Below are positions 17,512 through 25,320 of a stretch of 54,024 nucleotides of DNA, piece after piece. The translations under genes and the position numbers were made by a program. The DNA comes from Candidatus Thorarchaeota archaeon (GTDB lineage Archaea > Asgardarchaeota > Thorarchaeia > Thorarchaeales > Thorarchaeaceae): NCBI GenBank assembly GCA_011364905.1, contig RDNZ01000001.1:1-54024 (forward strand), written 5' to 3'. Each line of letters starts with the position of its first letter. Position 1 is the stretch's first letter. The notes beneath the pieces are model-generated. The model was not told where the DNA came from, did no database searches, and saw nothing but the letters and a program-made list of their open reading frames with translations.

Positions 17512-18393
17512 ATGCTTAGGTATGAAGGTGGCATTTGGAGACCCCCAAGCGAAGCAAGAAGCCTCATTCTCCAGGCAACAGTTGGTTGTTCCCATAATGC
17601 GTGCATTTTTTGTGTTTCCTACAAGAATAAGAAATACAGAGTGCGAGGTGCGGCAAATGTCAAATCTGACTTGGATTCGCTTCCTCAAGACTACAAGCGA
17701 ATGGTTCGTCGTGTCTTTTTGGCTGATGGGAATGCATTGGCTATGACCACTAATGACCTCATTGATACACTAGATGTAGTCAAATCAGAACTACCGTATC
17801 TGGAACGTGTTGGCGTCTATGGCTACGCAAAGGACGTTCGTGACAAGTCTTTGGGTGACCTGATAAAGCTCAAAGATGCTGGACTGGGGATTGTTTATCT
17901 TGGACTTGAAACGGGAGATGATGCACTACTCCGTTGGTGTCAAAAGGGAGTGAATTCGCAAGAAAACATAGCAGCCTCCAAGAAAATTCGCGAAGCGGGT
18001 ATCCCCTTGTCGCTGACAGTCATACTCGGACTTGGAGGTCTCGAAAACTCTGAGCGACATGCCAAGGCAACTGCAGAAGTTCTAAACAAAATCGATCCCG
18101 AATATATCGGCGCTCTTACTTTGATGACTCCTCCTGGAACACGGATAAGTGAGATGGTTCAAAATGGGGAGTTTGAGCCAATGGATCCGATGGATATTCT
18201 AAAGGAGTTGAAAACCCTGGTCGAGAATCTCGACCTGTCGAGTTGTGTGTTTCGAACTAATCATGCCTCAAATTATCTCCCGATTAGAGGAACGCTAAAT
18301 CGGGATAAAGAAGATATTTTGAAGGTTCTATCGAGTGTATTAGAAACAGAGGATTCTTCCAGTCTTCGACCTAGCTATTTACGAGGATTATGA
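17512..18393 (+). CDS. Radical SAM enzyme
   Basis: 293 residues. The N-terminal motif is GCSHNACIFC, i.e. Cys26-x4-Cys31-x2-Cys34. This spacing is used by a known radical SAM subfamily with the GCSHNxCxFC sequence. The partial TIM barrel follows, with a GLETGDDALL strand motif and a region near SLTVILGLGG typical of SAM-binding. The subfamily is annotated only as radical SAM protein; the substrate is not known. It is monocistronic: divergent from the QueG-like gene and followed by a bidirectional hairpin at 18509-18539. The start ATG at 17512 lacks a clear ribosome-binding site. Confidence 0.9.
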   Translation: MLRYEGGIWRPPSEARSLILQATVGCSHNACIFCVSYKNKKYRVRGAANVKSDLDSLPQDYKRMVRRVFLADGNALAMTTNDLIDTLDVVKSELPYLERVGVYGYAKDVRDKSLGDLIKLKDAGLGIVYLGLETGDDALLRWCQKGVNSQENIAASKKIREAGIPLSLTVILGLGGLENSERHAKATAEVLNKIDPEYIGALTLMTPPGTRISEMVQNGEFEPMDPMDILKELKTLVENLDLSSCVFRTNHASNYLPIRGTLNRDKEDILKVLSSVLETEDSSSLRPSYLRGL

Positions 18394-18508
18394 ACACAAC
18401 GGATACAGAAATAATGAATAACTATCTCGCCCCTAAAAACGAAGACATGCTCCAGTTTCAGACCAAATAAAAAGAGTGGCGTCAACAAATTCAAGTAAAA
18501 GAGTGAAT

Positions 18509-18546
18509 TCATCCCGTCTTGAATCAGTCAACGGGATGATTTCTTA
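18509..18546. terminator. Bidirectional hairpin terminator
   Basis: tcatcccgt (18509-18517) and acgggatga (18531-18539) form a perfect 9-bp stem with a 13-base loop. T-rich sequence follows on the plus strand, and a T-rich run (complement of aagtaaaagagtgaa) follows on the minus strand. It sits between convergent genes. Confidence 0.7.
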
Positions 18547-18555
18547 GTTCCACTA

Positions 18556-18957
18556 TTACTTTCTAGGCACTATCAAAACTTGTCCAAGAAGGTCTCCCTT
18601 AAGGACTGAGGCTTTTATCCTGGATTGAAACACAGACATGTCCGCTGTTCTATCCTCGTCAGGCCGTTTGAACTCTTGAGAGCCAATGCACGATAGGTGC
18701 CCCATGCCATTAACACCATAGAAGGACTGAACGATTACTGAATTGGCTGATATCTTAATTGGACTGATTGGCACAAACTTAGACTCTCCCTCTGCAAATG
18801 CAACCTTATCATTTGCCACAACAGGCACCAATCTCACGTTTGACCAGTCCAAAGATAGCGTTCTTTCGTCCATTCCCTCAACTGCTGTCCTCACACGGTC
18901 CATTCCCATGCTGTCTAGTTCTCGACTACAGCTAATAACATAGATTTTCTCCGACAT
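18556..18957 (-). CDS. Unknown protein in a dsrEFH-type operon
   Basis: This 133-residue protein has no recognised family. It is predicted alpha/beta with two Cys residues, one near the N-terminus (VISCSREL) and one in the middle (HLSCIGSQ). Neither matches the C-terminal Cys pair of DsrC/TusE, which would be the expected partner of DsrEFH. No membrane segment or signal peptide is seen. It is the last gene of the minus-strand operon, 23 bases downstream of the DsrH-like gene, so a role linked to sulfur relay or its regulation is likely from position alone. A terminator follows the stop. Confidence 0.75.
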   Translation of the reverse strand: MSEKIYVISCSRELDSMGMDRVRTAVEGMDERTLSLDWSNVRLVPVVANDKVAFAEGESKFVPISPIKISANSVIVQSFYGVNGMGHLSCIGSQEFKRPDEDRTADMSVFQSRIKASVLKGDLLGQVLIVPRK

Positions 18958-18980
18958 TGATCTTCACCTTTACATTATCA

Positions 18981-19280
18981 TTAAAATGAGATGACTTTAT
19001 CGTATCTCTCCATGAGTAGGTCAATTATCTCAGGATAATCCACTTGGTGCACATCACCGACCAATCTTGCTCCAATCCCTCGCTCTTCTACGTGGTGTCT
19101 TGAGGCGTAAACCTTGGCATTGAGGTCTTCAATCTCAGCAGAGTGGGGGCAGCCTTTGTCAGCAAGGTAGACTCCGTCCTGTACTAGGAGTAGATCTGTG
19201 TCAATGCCTTGATCCTTCAATGCAATTACGACTTCTCTTACACTTGTGCATTCATTTGATAACCAAATTAGATATTTCAT
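18981..19280 (-). CDS. dsrH: DsrH/TusB-like sulfur-relay protein
   Basis: This 99-residue protein has a DsrE-like alpha/beta fold with the DsrH signature LLLVQDGVYLADKG and a following Cys in GCPHSAEI. The length matches DsrH/TusB (about 95-100). In bacteria DsrEFH/TusBCD form a hexamer that passes persulfide sulfur to DsrC/TusE for sulfur oxidation or tRNA 2-thiolation. It lies 12 bases downstream of the DsrF-like gene, in an operon with DsrE and DsrF. Whether it works in tRNA thiolation, as in archaeal Tus-like systems, or in general persulfide handling is not decided by sequence. Confidence 0.8.
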   Translation of the reverse strand: MKYLIWLSNECTSVREVVIALKDQGIDTDLLLVQDGVYLADKGCPHSAEIEDLNAKVYASRHHVEERGIGARLVGDVHQVDYPEIIDLLMERYDKVISF

Positions 19281-19292
19281 TATGATTTCCTC

Positions 19293-19643
19293 TTAAAATG
19301 TTATAACAATCTCATTCTCAACGAACGCCTTTGCAACGTCACTCTCTTCAAGGACTTCTACATTATCAAAAATCTCATCAGGAGATATGTTTCGTTCATC
19401 GATAGATTTTTTGCTTGCACAGATTCGGCCATCGAAGCTCTCGAATGTCGACTTGAACATCCGGATATGCATTATATCTTGGTTTTTCATAAGACCGTAA
19501 ACGCCATCACCAATGAAGAGCAGTTGAGGCTGATGGTCCATTCCAAACATGCCAACTGCTGCACGCCATCCCTCTGCAGAAACAATCTTTCCAAATGGTC
19601 TGTTTGTCACAAGCACTAAAACTGGTCTTTCTGTAAATTCCAT
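19293..19643 (-). CDS. dsrF: DsrF/TusC-like sulfur-relay protein
   Basis: This 116-residue protein belongs to the DsrE/F-like family. The N-terminal VLVLVTNRPFGKIVSAEGWR and the PQLLFIGDGVYGLMKNQD strand-loop match DsrF/TusC. A single Cys (RICASKK) is present. DsrF is the structural, usually non-catalytic member of the DsrEFH hexamer. The gene is 12 bases downstream of the DsrE-like gene and 12 bases upstream of the DsrH-like gene, an uninterrupted operon order E-F-H. The archaeal DsrEFH group is usually of unknown physiological role. Confidence 0.8.
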   Translation of the reverse strand: MEFTERPVLVLVTNRPFGKIVSAEGWRAAVGMFGMDHQPQLLFIGDGVYGLMKNQDIMHIRMFKSTFESFDGRICASKKSIDERNISPDEIFDNVEVLEESDVAKAFVENEIVITF

Positions 19644-19655
19644 TTGTTATCACCC

Positions 19656-20021
19656 TTAGATTGACAACGTAACGAACCTGTCAACTTCGCCCACTATCTC
19701 AGCAAACTCTGTCAGTCCAGTCACTTCAACGCCAGGAATGAAGTCTACGCCTGTCTGGTCGAAACCTCTTGCTGAAGTGCAAAGTCCACAGCACTGGAAC
19801 TCTACTCCTTCATCAGCGAGTTCCTGAAATTTCTCATTCATCGGTCTATCAGGATCAGGATCCTGATTCAGCTTCGCATTGTTGACACCATCCATGAAGA
19901 GGAACGCTTTCACCCCATAGCCTTTGGCTAACGCAGCTTTACAAAGGTCATAGAATGTGTGACTGTTCTGGAAGGTGTATGGTCCAGTTGTCAATAGAAT
20001 GCCAAGTGTCTTTTTCTCCAT
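19656..20021 (-). CDS. dsrE: DsrE/TusD-like sulfur-relay protein
   Basis: This 121-residue protein has the DsrE fold. The conserved Cys region is FQCCGLCTSARG, with three Cys in a CC-x2-C pattern; DsrE/TusD carries the catalytic persulfide-accepting Cys at this position. The N-terminus (LGILLTTGPYTFQNSHTFYD) and the KAFLFMDGVNNA segment are typical. It is the first gene of the operon and starts at ATG. Adjacent thiol-redox genes (PDO, thioredoxin reductase, glutaredoxin-like) make a persulfide or sulfur-transfer role plausible, but the downstream acceptor, DsrC/TusE, is not present in the window. Confidence 0.85.
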   Translation of the reverse strand: MEKKTLGILLTTGPYTFQNSHTFYDLCKAALAKGYGVKAFLFMDGVNNAKLNQDPDPDRPMNEKFQELADEGVEFQCCGLCTSARGFDQTGVDFIPGVEVTGLTEFAEIVGEVDRFVTLSI

Positions 20022-20102
20022 TTGTCATCATCTCTAAGACAGTTCGCTGGCAAAAAGCTCCACTAAAAAAGGTAACTCAGTGTCCATAGATGCAATCTTG
20101 TT

Positions 20103-20747
20103 TTACACACTAGAAGACGATTTTCTTCTTTCTAGGAGATATCGAACAAGACCTTTGAAGAGATTGACCATTGGTACGCTCTTTTGGTAATTGACGTACT
20201 CCGCTTCAAACTTCCCGACATTCGTTTTTTCTTCACTGACTATTCCAAAGGCAATCACTGGCAATTGAATAATCATAAACAGGATACTCAACCAGTACTG
20301 AGAAACAAAAGCCAAACCAATTGTCATGATTATCCATCCCATTGAGAATGGATGACGAACAACTCTATAGATTCCCTGTTGAACCAGCACTTTTGTAAAG
20401 ACCCAACTCTTATTCTCTTCAGGCGCACCGTGTTGTTTGAGGGCGGACTTCGAGAGACTAAAAAGCAGAAACGCTAGGATAAGAAATATCCAACCAATCC
20501 ACCTTACAATTACAACTCCCGAGAAATCATAGTAGAACATGAATACTAAGATCTGCAAAATGAATAGGATTCCACATAGTTCTGATGCTAACTGAGAAAA
20601 GGTGGATTGTTTTCTTCCAATAGTCGTTGAGTCTTGTTTTTCTTTCAGTATCATGAGCGGTTTCACTATGATCATTTGGCAGGTAATAAACGCAGTCTCA
20701 AACAACCAACTGGAGTAATAATCAATATAAAATTCAATGAGTGGCAT
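20103..20747 (-). CDS. Isoprenylcysteine/phospholipid methyltransferase-like membrane protein
   Basis: This 214-residue membrane protein has five predicted helices. It has the motif GIYRVVRHPFSMGW, the canonical R-H-P of ICMT/PEMT, and EEKTNVGKFEAEYVNYQKSVP, the E-E-x-x-x-x-x-F-x-x-EY motif near the C-terminus. Unlike the copy at 15189, the RHP His is retained. The predicted reaction is SAM-dependent methylation of a membrane-embedded lipid or prenylated substrate. The gene is divergent from the LRR protein gene; the C-terminal tail is Lys/Arg/Ser rich. The substrate is unknown, and no CaaX protein is encoded nearby. Confidence 0.8.
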   Translation of the reverse strand: MPLIEFYIDYYSSWLFETAFITCQMIIVKPLMILKEKQDSTTIGRKQSTFSQLASELCGILFILQILVFMFYYDFSGVVIVRWIGWIFLILAFLLFSLSKSALKQHGAPEENKSWVFTKVLVQQGIYRVVRHPFSMGWIIMTIGLAFVSQYWLSILFMIIQLPVIAFGIVSEEKTNVGKFEAEYVNYQKSVPMVNLFKGLVRYLLERRKSSSSV

Positions 20748-20830
20748 TCGTATCAGGTGTTTTCGGTAACCTTGAATAACTTAATGTACCAGATAGTGAT
20801 AACTCTCTGGTTATTGGAGGCAGCCAAAAG

Positions 20831-21901
20831 GTGGAAGATCTCACCGTCATTTACACAGACAAGGAAGGCAAAACTCGTGAGATCGAGTTTGATGATGAAG
20901 AACCTATTCTAGATATGTCGAGAAAAGGCGTGACATCAATTGACCTTGAATCGGTGATTGCGATTCCGGGTTTACAGGAGCTTGACCTGGGTGGGAATGC
21001 AATACAAGAGATTGACCTCACACAACTAGGCCAGTGTACAACTCTGCAAAGACTTAGTTTCTTCAAAAACGAGCTTGGCTCAATCGATCTAAAGCCGCTG
21101 GCTCAATGTCATGGATTAGAGGAACTAAACCTCGGTAGCAACCAGTTGGGAAAAATCAACTTGAATCCACTGGCGTCTACTCCAAACCTAAAGAAACTTC
21201 GGCTCTTTAACAACGGAATAAAGGAGTTGGATCTCTCGCCCTTAGAGGGATGCGTCAATCTCGAGACCCTCGATACTGAGAACAATGGCATAGAATCAAT
21301 AGATTTGAAACCACTAGCAAGCTGCAGTAATCTCCAACAACTTAACCTAATGTACAACAAATTCTCTGAGATAGACCTTACACCGCTTGCCAATTGTACG
21401 AAACTGAAATTCGTATATCTCCATCATAACCAGCTCCAATCGATTGATCTTTCACCATTTGCTAATTGTACTGAATTAAGAATTCTAAGACTTGGAGGGA
21501 ATCAAATAGAGAATATCGACCTCACGCCACTTGCCTCATGTACTGAGTTGCGACGATTAGGTCTTGCGATGAATGGTCTTGTTGTTCTAGACTTAAAACC
21601 ACTAGCAAGTGCAGAGAATCTTTCAAGTCTAGACATTGCTGGAAATAGACTTTCAAAGCTCGACTTGTCCCCGTTAGAGAGTTGTGAGGAGTTGACAGAG
21701 TTCTATGTCTTCAGCGATCATCCGGTTGAGAATGAGATAGATAGTTTGGACGTTTCTGCGCTGTTCAATTGCTCAGAGCTCGAAGACTTCGGTGTTAGTG
21801 AGGAAACTGAATTAACAGCAAGAAGGAAACTACATGATGAAGAGGATATCCCTTTGGCAATTGATGAACTGATAGAGAATAACAGGATATCTTGGGTCTA
21901 A
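20831..21901 (+). CDS. Leucine-rich repeat protein
   Basis: This 356-residue protein starts at GTG with ggagg 10 bases upstream. About ten repeats of 24 residues with consensus IDLxPLAxCxxLxxLxLxxN occupy residues about 35-310, followed by a short acidic C-terminal segment. The repeats, each ending in an asparagine ladder position (N), would form a curved solenoid, commonly a protein-binding surface. No signal peptide or membrane helix is seen, so it is cytosolic. LRR proteins are frequent in Asgard genomes beside GTPases, but no partner is evident here; a small unknown gene follows within 4 bases. Confidence 0.9.
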   Translation: MEDLTVIYTDKEGKTREIEFDDEEPILDMSRKGVTSIDLESVIAIPGLQELDLGGNAIQEIDLTQLGQCTTLQRLSFFKNELGSIDLKPLAQCHGLEELNLGSNQLGKINLNPLASTPNLKKLRLFNNGIKELDLSPLEGCVNLETLDTENNGIESIDLKPLASCSNLQQLNLMYNKFSEIDLTPLANCTKLKFVYLHHNQLQSIDLSPFANCTELRILRLGGNQIENIDLTPLASCTELRRLGLAMNGLVVLDLKPLASAENLSSLDIAGNRLSKLDLSPLESCEELTEFYVFSDHPVENEIDSLDVSALFNCSELEDFGVSEETELTARRKLHDEEDIPLAIDELIENNRISWV

Positions 21902-21905
21902 ACTC

Positions 21906-22226
21906 ATGTTTCGCGCGCAAGTATGGTGGATTTATATGACAGATTTTCTTAGAAAAAGCAAGCTTGTCATGCAAAATAGAGGACGTCCGATGTCATCGAG
22001 GGAGCAGGAACTCGCAAAACTGGCGAGAATGTATTCAAAGTACCTAAACGGGCCGCTTGGTCACGGAGTGATGGATCATCTGAGTGAGGGAGAGAGTTTC
22101 ACGATCCGTTCTCAGAATGAAACGCTTGAAATAATGAAGCTTGAAGGAAAGGCGGTAGTTAAGGTTCTAGAAGAGCAGAGAACCAAAGCTCCAAATGATG
22201 TAGGACGATTACCAAATCTTCACTGA
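21906..22226 (+). CDS. Small unknown protein downstream of the LRR gene
   Basis: Up to 106 residues; the ATG at 21906 lies only 4 bases after the LRR stop, suggesting co-transcription. A shorter start at 21936 (MTDFLRKSK) is also possible. The sequence is mainly helical and charged, with a central segment SREQELAKLARMYSKYLNGP, and ends NDVGRLPNLH. No Cys is present and no family is recognised. It may act with the LRR protein, but this rests only on adjacency. Confidence 0.6.
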   Translation: MFRAQVWWIYMTDFLRKSKLVMQNRGRPMSSREQELAKLARMYSKYLNGPLGHGVMDHLSEGESFTIRSQNETLEIMKLEGKAVVKVLEEQRTKAPNDVGRLPNLH

Positions 22227-22285
22227 GTTTCTACAGCCAAATCAAAGCGAATATAACTAGTTCTTACAGATGCAAAATCAAGGAA

Positions 22286-22942
22286 GTGCCTGAAATGGTA
22301 GTAGAAATGGATGATGCTACTAGAGAACAAGTTCACGAGTTATTCACAAGAATAGAGCATGAGGTCAAGGTCCATCTGTTTATTGAGGAAAAAAGTTGTC
22401 TCTACTGCAGTGATGTAAAAGACATGATGGAACAACTTGCTGAGCTCTCCGACAAGATCTCTATCATTGAGCATAGAGACGCCTTAGATTCGGATATTGC
22501 AAAAGAAATGGGAGTAGAATATCACCCAGCCGTTGTCCTCCACAGCAAGGAAAAATACAAGATTAAGTTCTATGGGATTCCAGCGGGGCATGAGTTTGGT
22601 GCGTTAGTTGGCTCTATTATTGATGTTTCAACGGGAACTGCACCATTACCACCAGATGTTATTGAGGACATCGCTTCCATTGACAAGCCAATCAATATCA
22701 AGGTCTTCGTTACACCTCAATGCCCATACTGCCCTGATATGACTCGGCTGGCAAATCAAGCTGCAATCGTTAATCCTCTCATATCATCCGAAATGATTGA
22801 ATCGCTTGAGTTCCAACAGCTGACTACCAAGTATGAGGTCTTCGGAGTCCCAAAGGTAATCATAAACGAAACAACAACTATCGAAGGACTTCCCCCCGTA
22901 CAGATGTTCATAGATAAGCTATTCGAAGCGATTGACGCTTAG
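22286..22942 (+). CDS. Protein disulfide oxidoreductase (two glutaredoxin-like domains)
   Basis: This 218-residue protein has two consecutive thioredoxin-fold units. The N-terminal unit carries CLYC (Cys38, Cys41), the C-terminal unit CPYC (Cys146, Cys149). The C-terminal cis-Pro is in FGVPKVIIN and the N-terminal one in EYHPAVVLH. This is the layout of archaeal PDO, a small glutaredoxin-like protein that forms and shuffles disulfides in cytosolic proteins, usually reduced by a thioredoxin reductase such as the one at 23275. The GTG at 22286 is used, preceded by aaggaag; ATG at 22295 (MVVEMDD) is an alternative. Confidence 0.9.
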   Translation: MPEMVVEMDDATREQVHELFTRIEHEVKVHLFIEEKSCLYCSDVKDMMEQLAELSDKISIIEHRDALDSDIAKEMGVEYHPAVVLHSKEKYKIKFYGIPAGHEFGALVGSIIDVSTGTAPLPPDVIEDIASIDKPINIKVFVTPQCPYCPDMTRLANQAAIVNPLISSEMIESLEFQQLTTKYEVFGVPKVIINETTTIEGLPPVQMFIDKLFEAIDA

Positions 22943-22983
22943 CATCTTCTATACCCGTTCTATGGAAAGCAAAGGGTGATCAT

Positions 22984-23268
22984 ATGGGAAAGCAGTCCTA
23001 TGTAATAATGTTGAGACCGGCTAACAACTATGGAACAGAGGGCACTGAAGAAAAGATATCTGAACATTTTCAATATCTCCAGAGCCTTTTGAAGGATGGA
23101 ATTCTGACAATGGCAGGAAGGTTCTCAGAGGTGCTCATTGGACTCGTGATGATCGAGGCCGACTCGAGAAAGGCTGCTCATGAGATAATGAAGAATGATC
23201 CTGCAGTCAAAGCGGGTGTTTTTCATGCAGAGTTGTATCCATGGAGCATAGCTTTGCACGCCAAGTAG
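22984..23268 (+). CDS. YciI-like (YCII-related) protein
   Basis: This 94-residue protein has a dimeric alpha+beta barrel fold typical of the YciI/EthD family. It includes the HFQYLQSLLKDGILTMAGRF helix-strand and a C-terminal WSIALHAK strand. YciI-like domains bind small organic ligands, and members are often small uncharacterised enzymes or sensors. It lies 41 bases after PDO on the same strand and converges with the thioredoxin reductase gene 6 bases later. The ATG at 22984 follows aaagggtgat. No specific reaction can be proposed. Confidence 0.85.
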   Translation: MGKQSYVIMLRPANNYGTEGTEEKISEHFQYLQSLLKDGILTMAGRFSEVLIGLVMIEADSRKAAHEIMKNDPAVKAGVFHAELYPWSIALHAK

Positions 23269-23274
23269 TACACT

Positions 23275-24210
23275 TCACTCTTCCTGGCAGGTGAAGCTGA
23301 ATTCATTCTCATTCACATACTTGTATGCTTGATAGGCTGCTTGTACACCTTCAGCAACTCCCGTGATTGCTTGTTTGAATTCACCCTCAACCACATCACC
23401 GGCTGCATAAACAGCCTCTATATTGGTTCGACTTGATCGGTCTATGACAATCTCTCCCTTCTTATTCAGAGTGACGCCAAGTTTCTTTGCGAGTTCTGAA
23501 TATGGAATACCACCAATTGCGATAAAGATGCCATCCAAAGATAATGTGTCAGACCCATTATGAGTATTATCGAGGTTTACACCGGTGACTCGGTCAGTAC
23601 CAAGTATTCCTGTTACATTGGTTTCATTAATGACCTCAATCTTCGGTTCTCTCTCAACGCGTCGAGCATTTACAGGTTCGGGCCTAATCTTTTTCCCTCT
23701 GTAAATGATGTAAACCTTGGGACAATACTTCGCTAGAAGTAGAGCCTCTTTAATCGCGCTATCGCTTCCTCCAACAACTCCAACAATCTTGTCTTTATAC
23801 AATGGGGCATCACATAGGGCACAGTAGCTGACCCCTTTATTTCTCAACTCATCATGACCTGGCACCTCTAGCTCCCGATCCTTCATACCGGTAGCAAAGA
23901 GGACGGTCTTCGCGAGATAGGTCTTGTTTTCTGTGACGACATAGAAGAAGTTCTGTTTGGATCGAAAAACATCGGTAACCGTTCCAGATTCAACATATAC
24001 AGGGTAGTCAAGGGCATGTTCCTTGATCTTGTCAGCAAGTTGCTGCCCCGTGAGTTGAATGTATCCAGGGTAGTTGGCCACGTCATCTGTGAGTGTAATA
24101 GTTCCACCTTCTACATTACCTATCACAGCCACTTTGAGATCCAGCCTTGCAGCATACATGGCAGCACCATAGCCAGTCACACCAGAACCAATTACAACTA
24201 GATCGTACAT
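23275..24210 (-). CDS. trxB: Thioredoxin reductase
   Basis: This 311-residue flavoprotein has an N-terminal FAD-binding GSGVTGYGAAMYAARLDL and the redox-active CALC (Cys130, Cys133). The NAD(P)H Rossmann motif GVVGGSDSAIKEALLL and the C-terminal FAD motif YAAGDVVEGEFKQ are also present. It lacks a C-terminal extension, as expected for the low-Mr class. The active site is CALC rather than the usual CATC. It is 4 bases downstream of the glutaredoxin-like gene, with which it forms an operon. It probably reduces that protein and/or PDO. The cofactor specificity (NADPH or NADH) is not obvious. Confidence 0.94.
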   Translation of the reverse strand: MYDLVVIGSGVTGYGAAMYAARLDLKVAVIGNVEGGTITLTDDVANYPGYIQLTGQQLADKIKEHALDYPVYVESGTVTDVFRSKQNFFYVVTENKTYLAKTVLFATGMKDRELEVPGHDELRNKGVSYCALCDAPLYKDKIVGVVGGSDSAIKEALLLAKYCPKVYIIYRGKKIRPEPVNARRVEREPKIEVINETNVTGILGTDRVTGVNLDNTHNGSDTLSLDGIFIAIGGIPYSELAKKLGVTLNKKGEIVIDRSSRTNIEAVYAAGDVVEGEFKQAITGVAEGVQAAYQAYKYVNENEFSFTCQEE

Positions 24211-24214
24211 TGAA

Positions 24215-24457
24215 TCACACTCCCAACTTGCGTTTTATGTGACGTTCAGTCCGTCGGTCAAAACCTACAAAGAAATCGCCATCGATTTTGGTCACAGGGA
24301 TTGCCATCTGACCGCTCAACTGGCGAAGTTCCTCCAGTATTTCGGGACTTTCGAGTATGCACTTCTCATCGATATCGACATTAATACTTGCCAGGAATTC
24401 CTTCAGCTTTTCAGAGTGAGGGCATTTCGGTGCGGTGTATACAACTGCTTTTGTCAT
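24215..24457 (-). CDS. Glutaredoxin-like thiol protein
   Basis: 80 residues from the ATG at 24455-24457, which has aggaag upstream; the frame extends to 24496 but those 13 residues are unlikely. A thioredoxin/glutaredoxin fold begins MTKAVVYTAPKCPHSEK, so the active site is the monothiol-like CPHS (Cys12 with no second Cys in CxxC). The cis-Pro is in AIPVTKIDG. Loss of the second Cys suggests a glutathione- or thiol-exchange role rather than a classical dithiol one. It shares a promoter with trxB. Confidence 0.88.
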   Translation of the reverse strand: MTKAVVYTAPKCPHSEKLKEFLASINVDIDEKCILESPEILEELRQLSGQMAIPVTKIDGDFFVGFDRRTERHIKRKLGV

Positions 24458-24614
24458 GTGTGAACTACTTCCTGAATTCCAGAACTGCTGCAGCAAAGAT
24501 TTCTCACTAACTGATATAAATTATGAAGTGGCAAAACAATAGAAGTCCTCTTTGAGAACACCCTTAAGGAAGCGACAAATGTTATGGCCAGTTGAAATCT
24601 GGAGTGTACCAGAC

Positions 24615-25091
24615 ATGAATAAGGAAGAGACTCTTGCCTTCATCGATAAACAAATCGATCTTGAAAATAGAATTGTGAAGATTGTTGAGGAAAATGTTTC
24701 TCATCTTGGGAACGTGTTTGTTAAGGACCTCCTTCTGGCTATCTCTATGGACTCCAAGAAGCATGCTTTCTTACTTGGAACACTACGAAAGGCGGTGGAA
24801 GGTCCAACTCCATTCATAAGCGAGAAGGAACGAGATAAGATTGCTCGAGGCATCGATGCGCACATCAAGATGGAGGAGCAGGCTGTTAAGACCTACGGGG
24901 AGCTTGCAGAGAAGAGTGATAGTGACCAAGTCAAAACCATCGCCTTGATGATTCGTGAGGATGAGTTCCGTCACCACGCGTTATTGAAAGAACTTCACAA
25001 GACAGTTATTGAACCAGAAACACTCACGGAAGATGACATCTGGGATGTACTATGGAAGGACACTCCTTGGAAAGGAAGCCCTGGCGGCTAG
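24615..25091 (+). CDS. Ferritin-like four-helix protein
   Basis: 158 residues from ATG 24615 (ggagtg 8 bases upstream); the longer frame from 24552 adds an unlikely tail. Glu/His pairs lie at positions expected for a ferritin-like diiron core: DKQIDLENRIVKIVEEN, DSKKHAFLLG, AHIKMEEQAVKTY and EDEFRHHALLKEL. The last contains an E-x-x-H-H motif as in rubrerythrin. No rubredoxin domain is attached. It is likely an iron- or peroxide-handling cytosolic protein. It is divergent from the glutaredoxin-like gene. Confidence 0.8.
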   Translation: MNKEETLAFIDKQIDLENRIVKIVEENVSHLGNVFVKDLLLAISMDSKKHAFLLGTLRKAVEGPTPFISEKERDKIARGIDAHIKMEEQAVKTYGELAEKSDSDQVKTIALMIREDEFRHHALLKELHKTVIEPETLTEDDIWDVLWKDTPWKGSPGG

Positions 25092-25320
25092 TCTGACAGT
25101 CTATATTGTGCATATCCATGGCATAATTGATTTCCTCAGTCGTTTCGCTTTCCATTCAAAAACGAATCTCTTTAGGTTAGCTTGTCGAAAGCTTGTAGAA
25201 TGAATCGCAGGCATTCCAGATACAGATTTAGCTGCGAGTTTAACTTTTGGCCTTAGGCTAACGCTTATGTTGGAGATTTTAATTGCCAAAACCACTTGTA
25301 GAAATCGGAGAGATACGAAA

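Noticed and set aside
20930..21700. Regular DNA repeats resembling a CRISPR array
   Set aside because: The periodicity is that of 24-residue leucine-rich repeats inside a long reading frame; there are no identical repeats with unique spacers.
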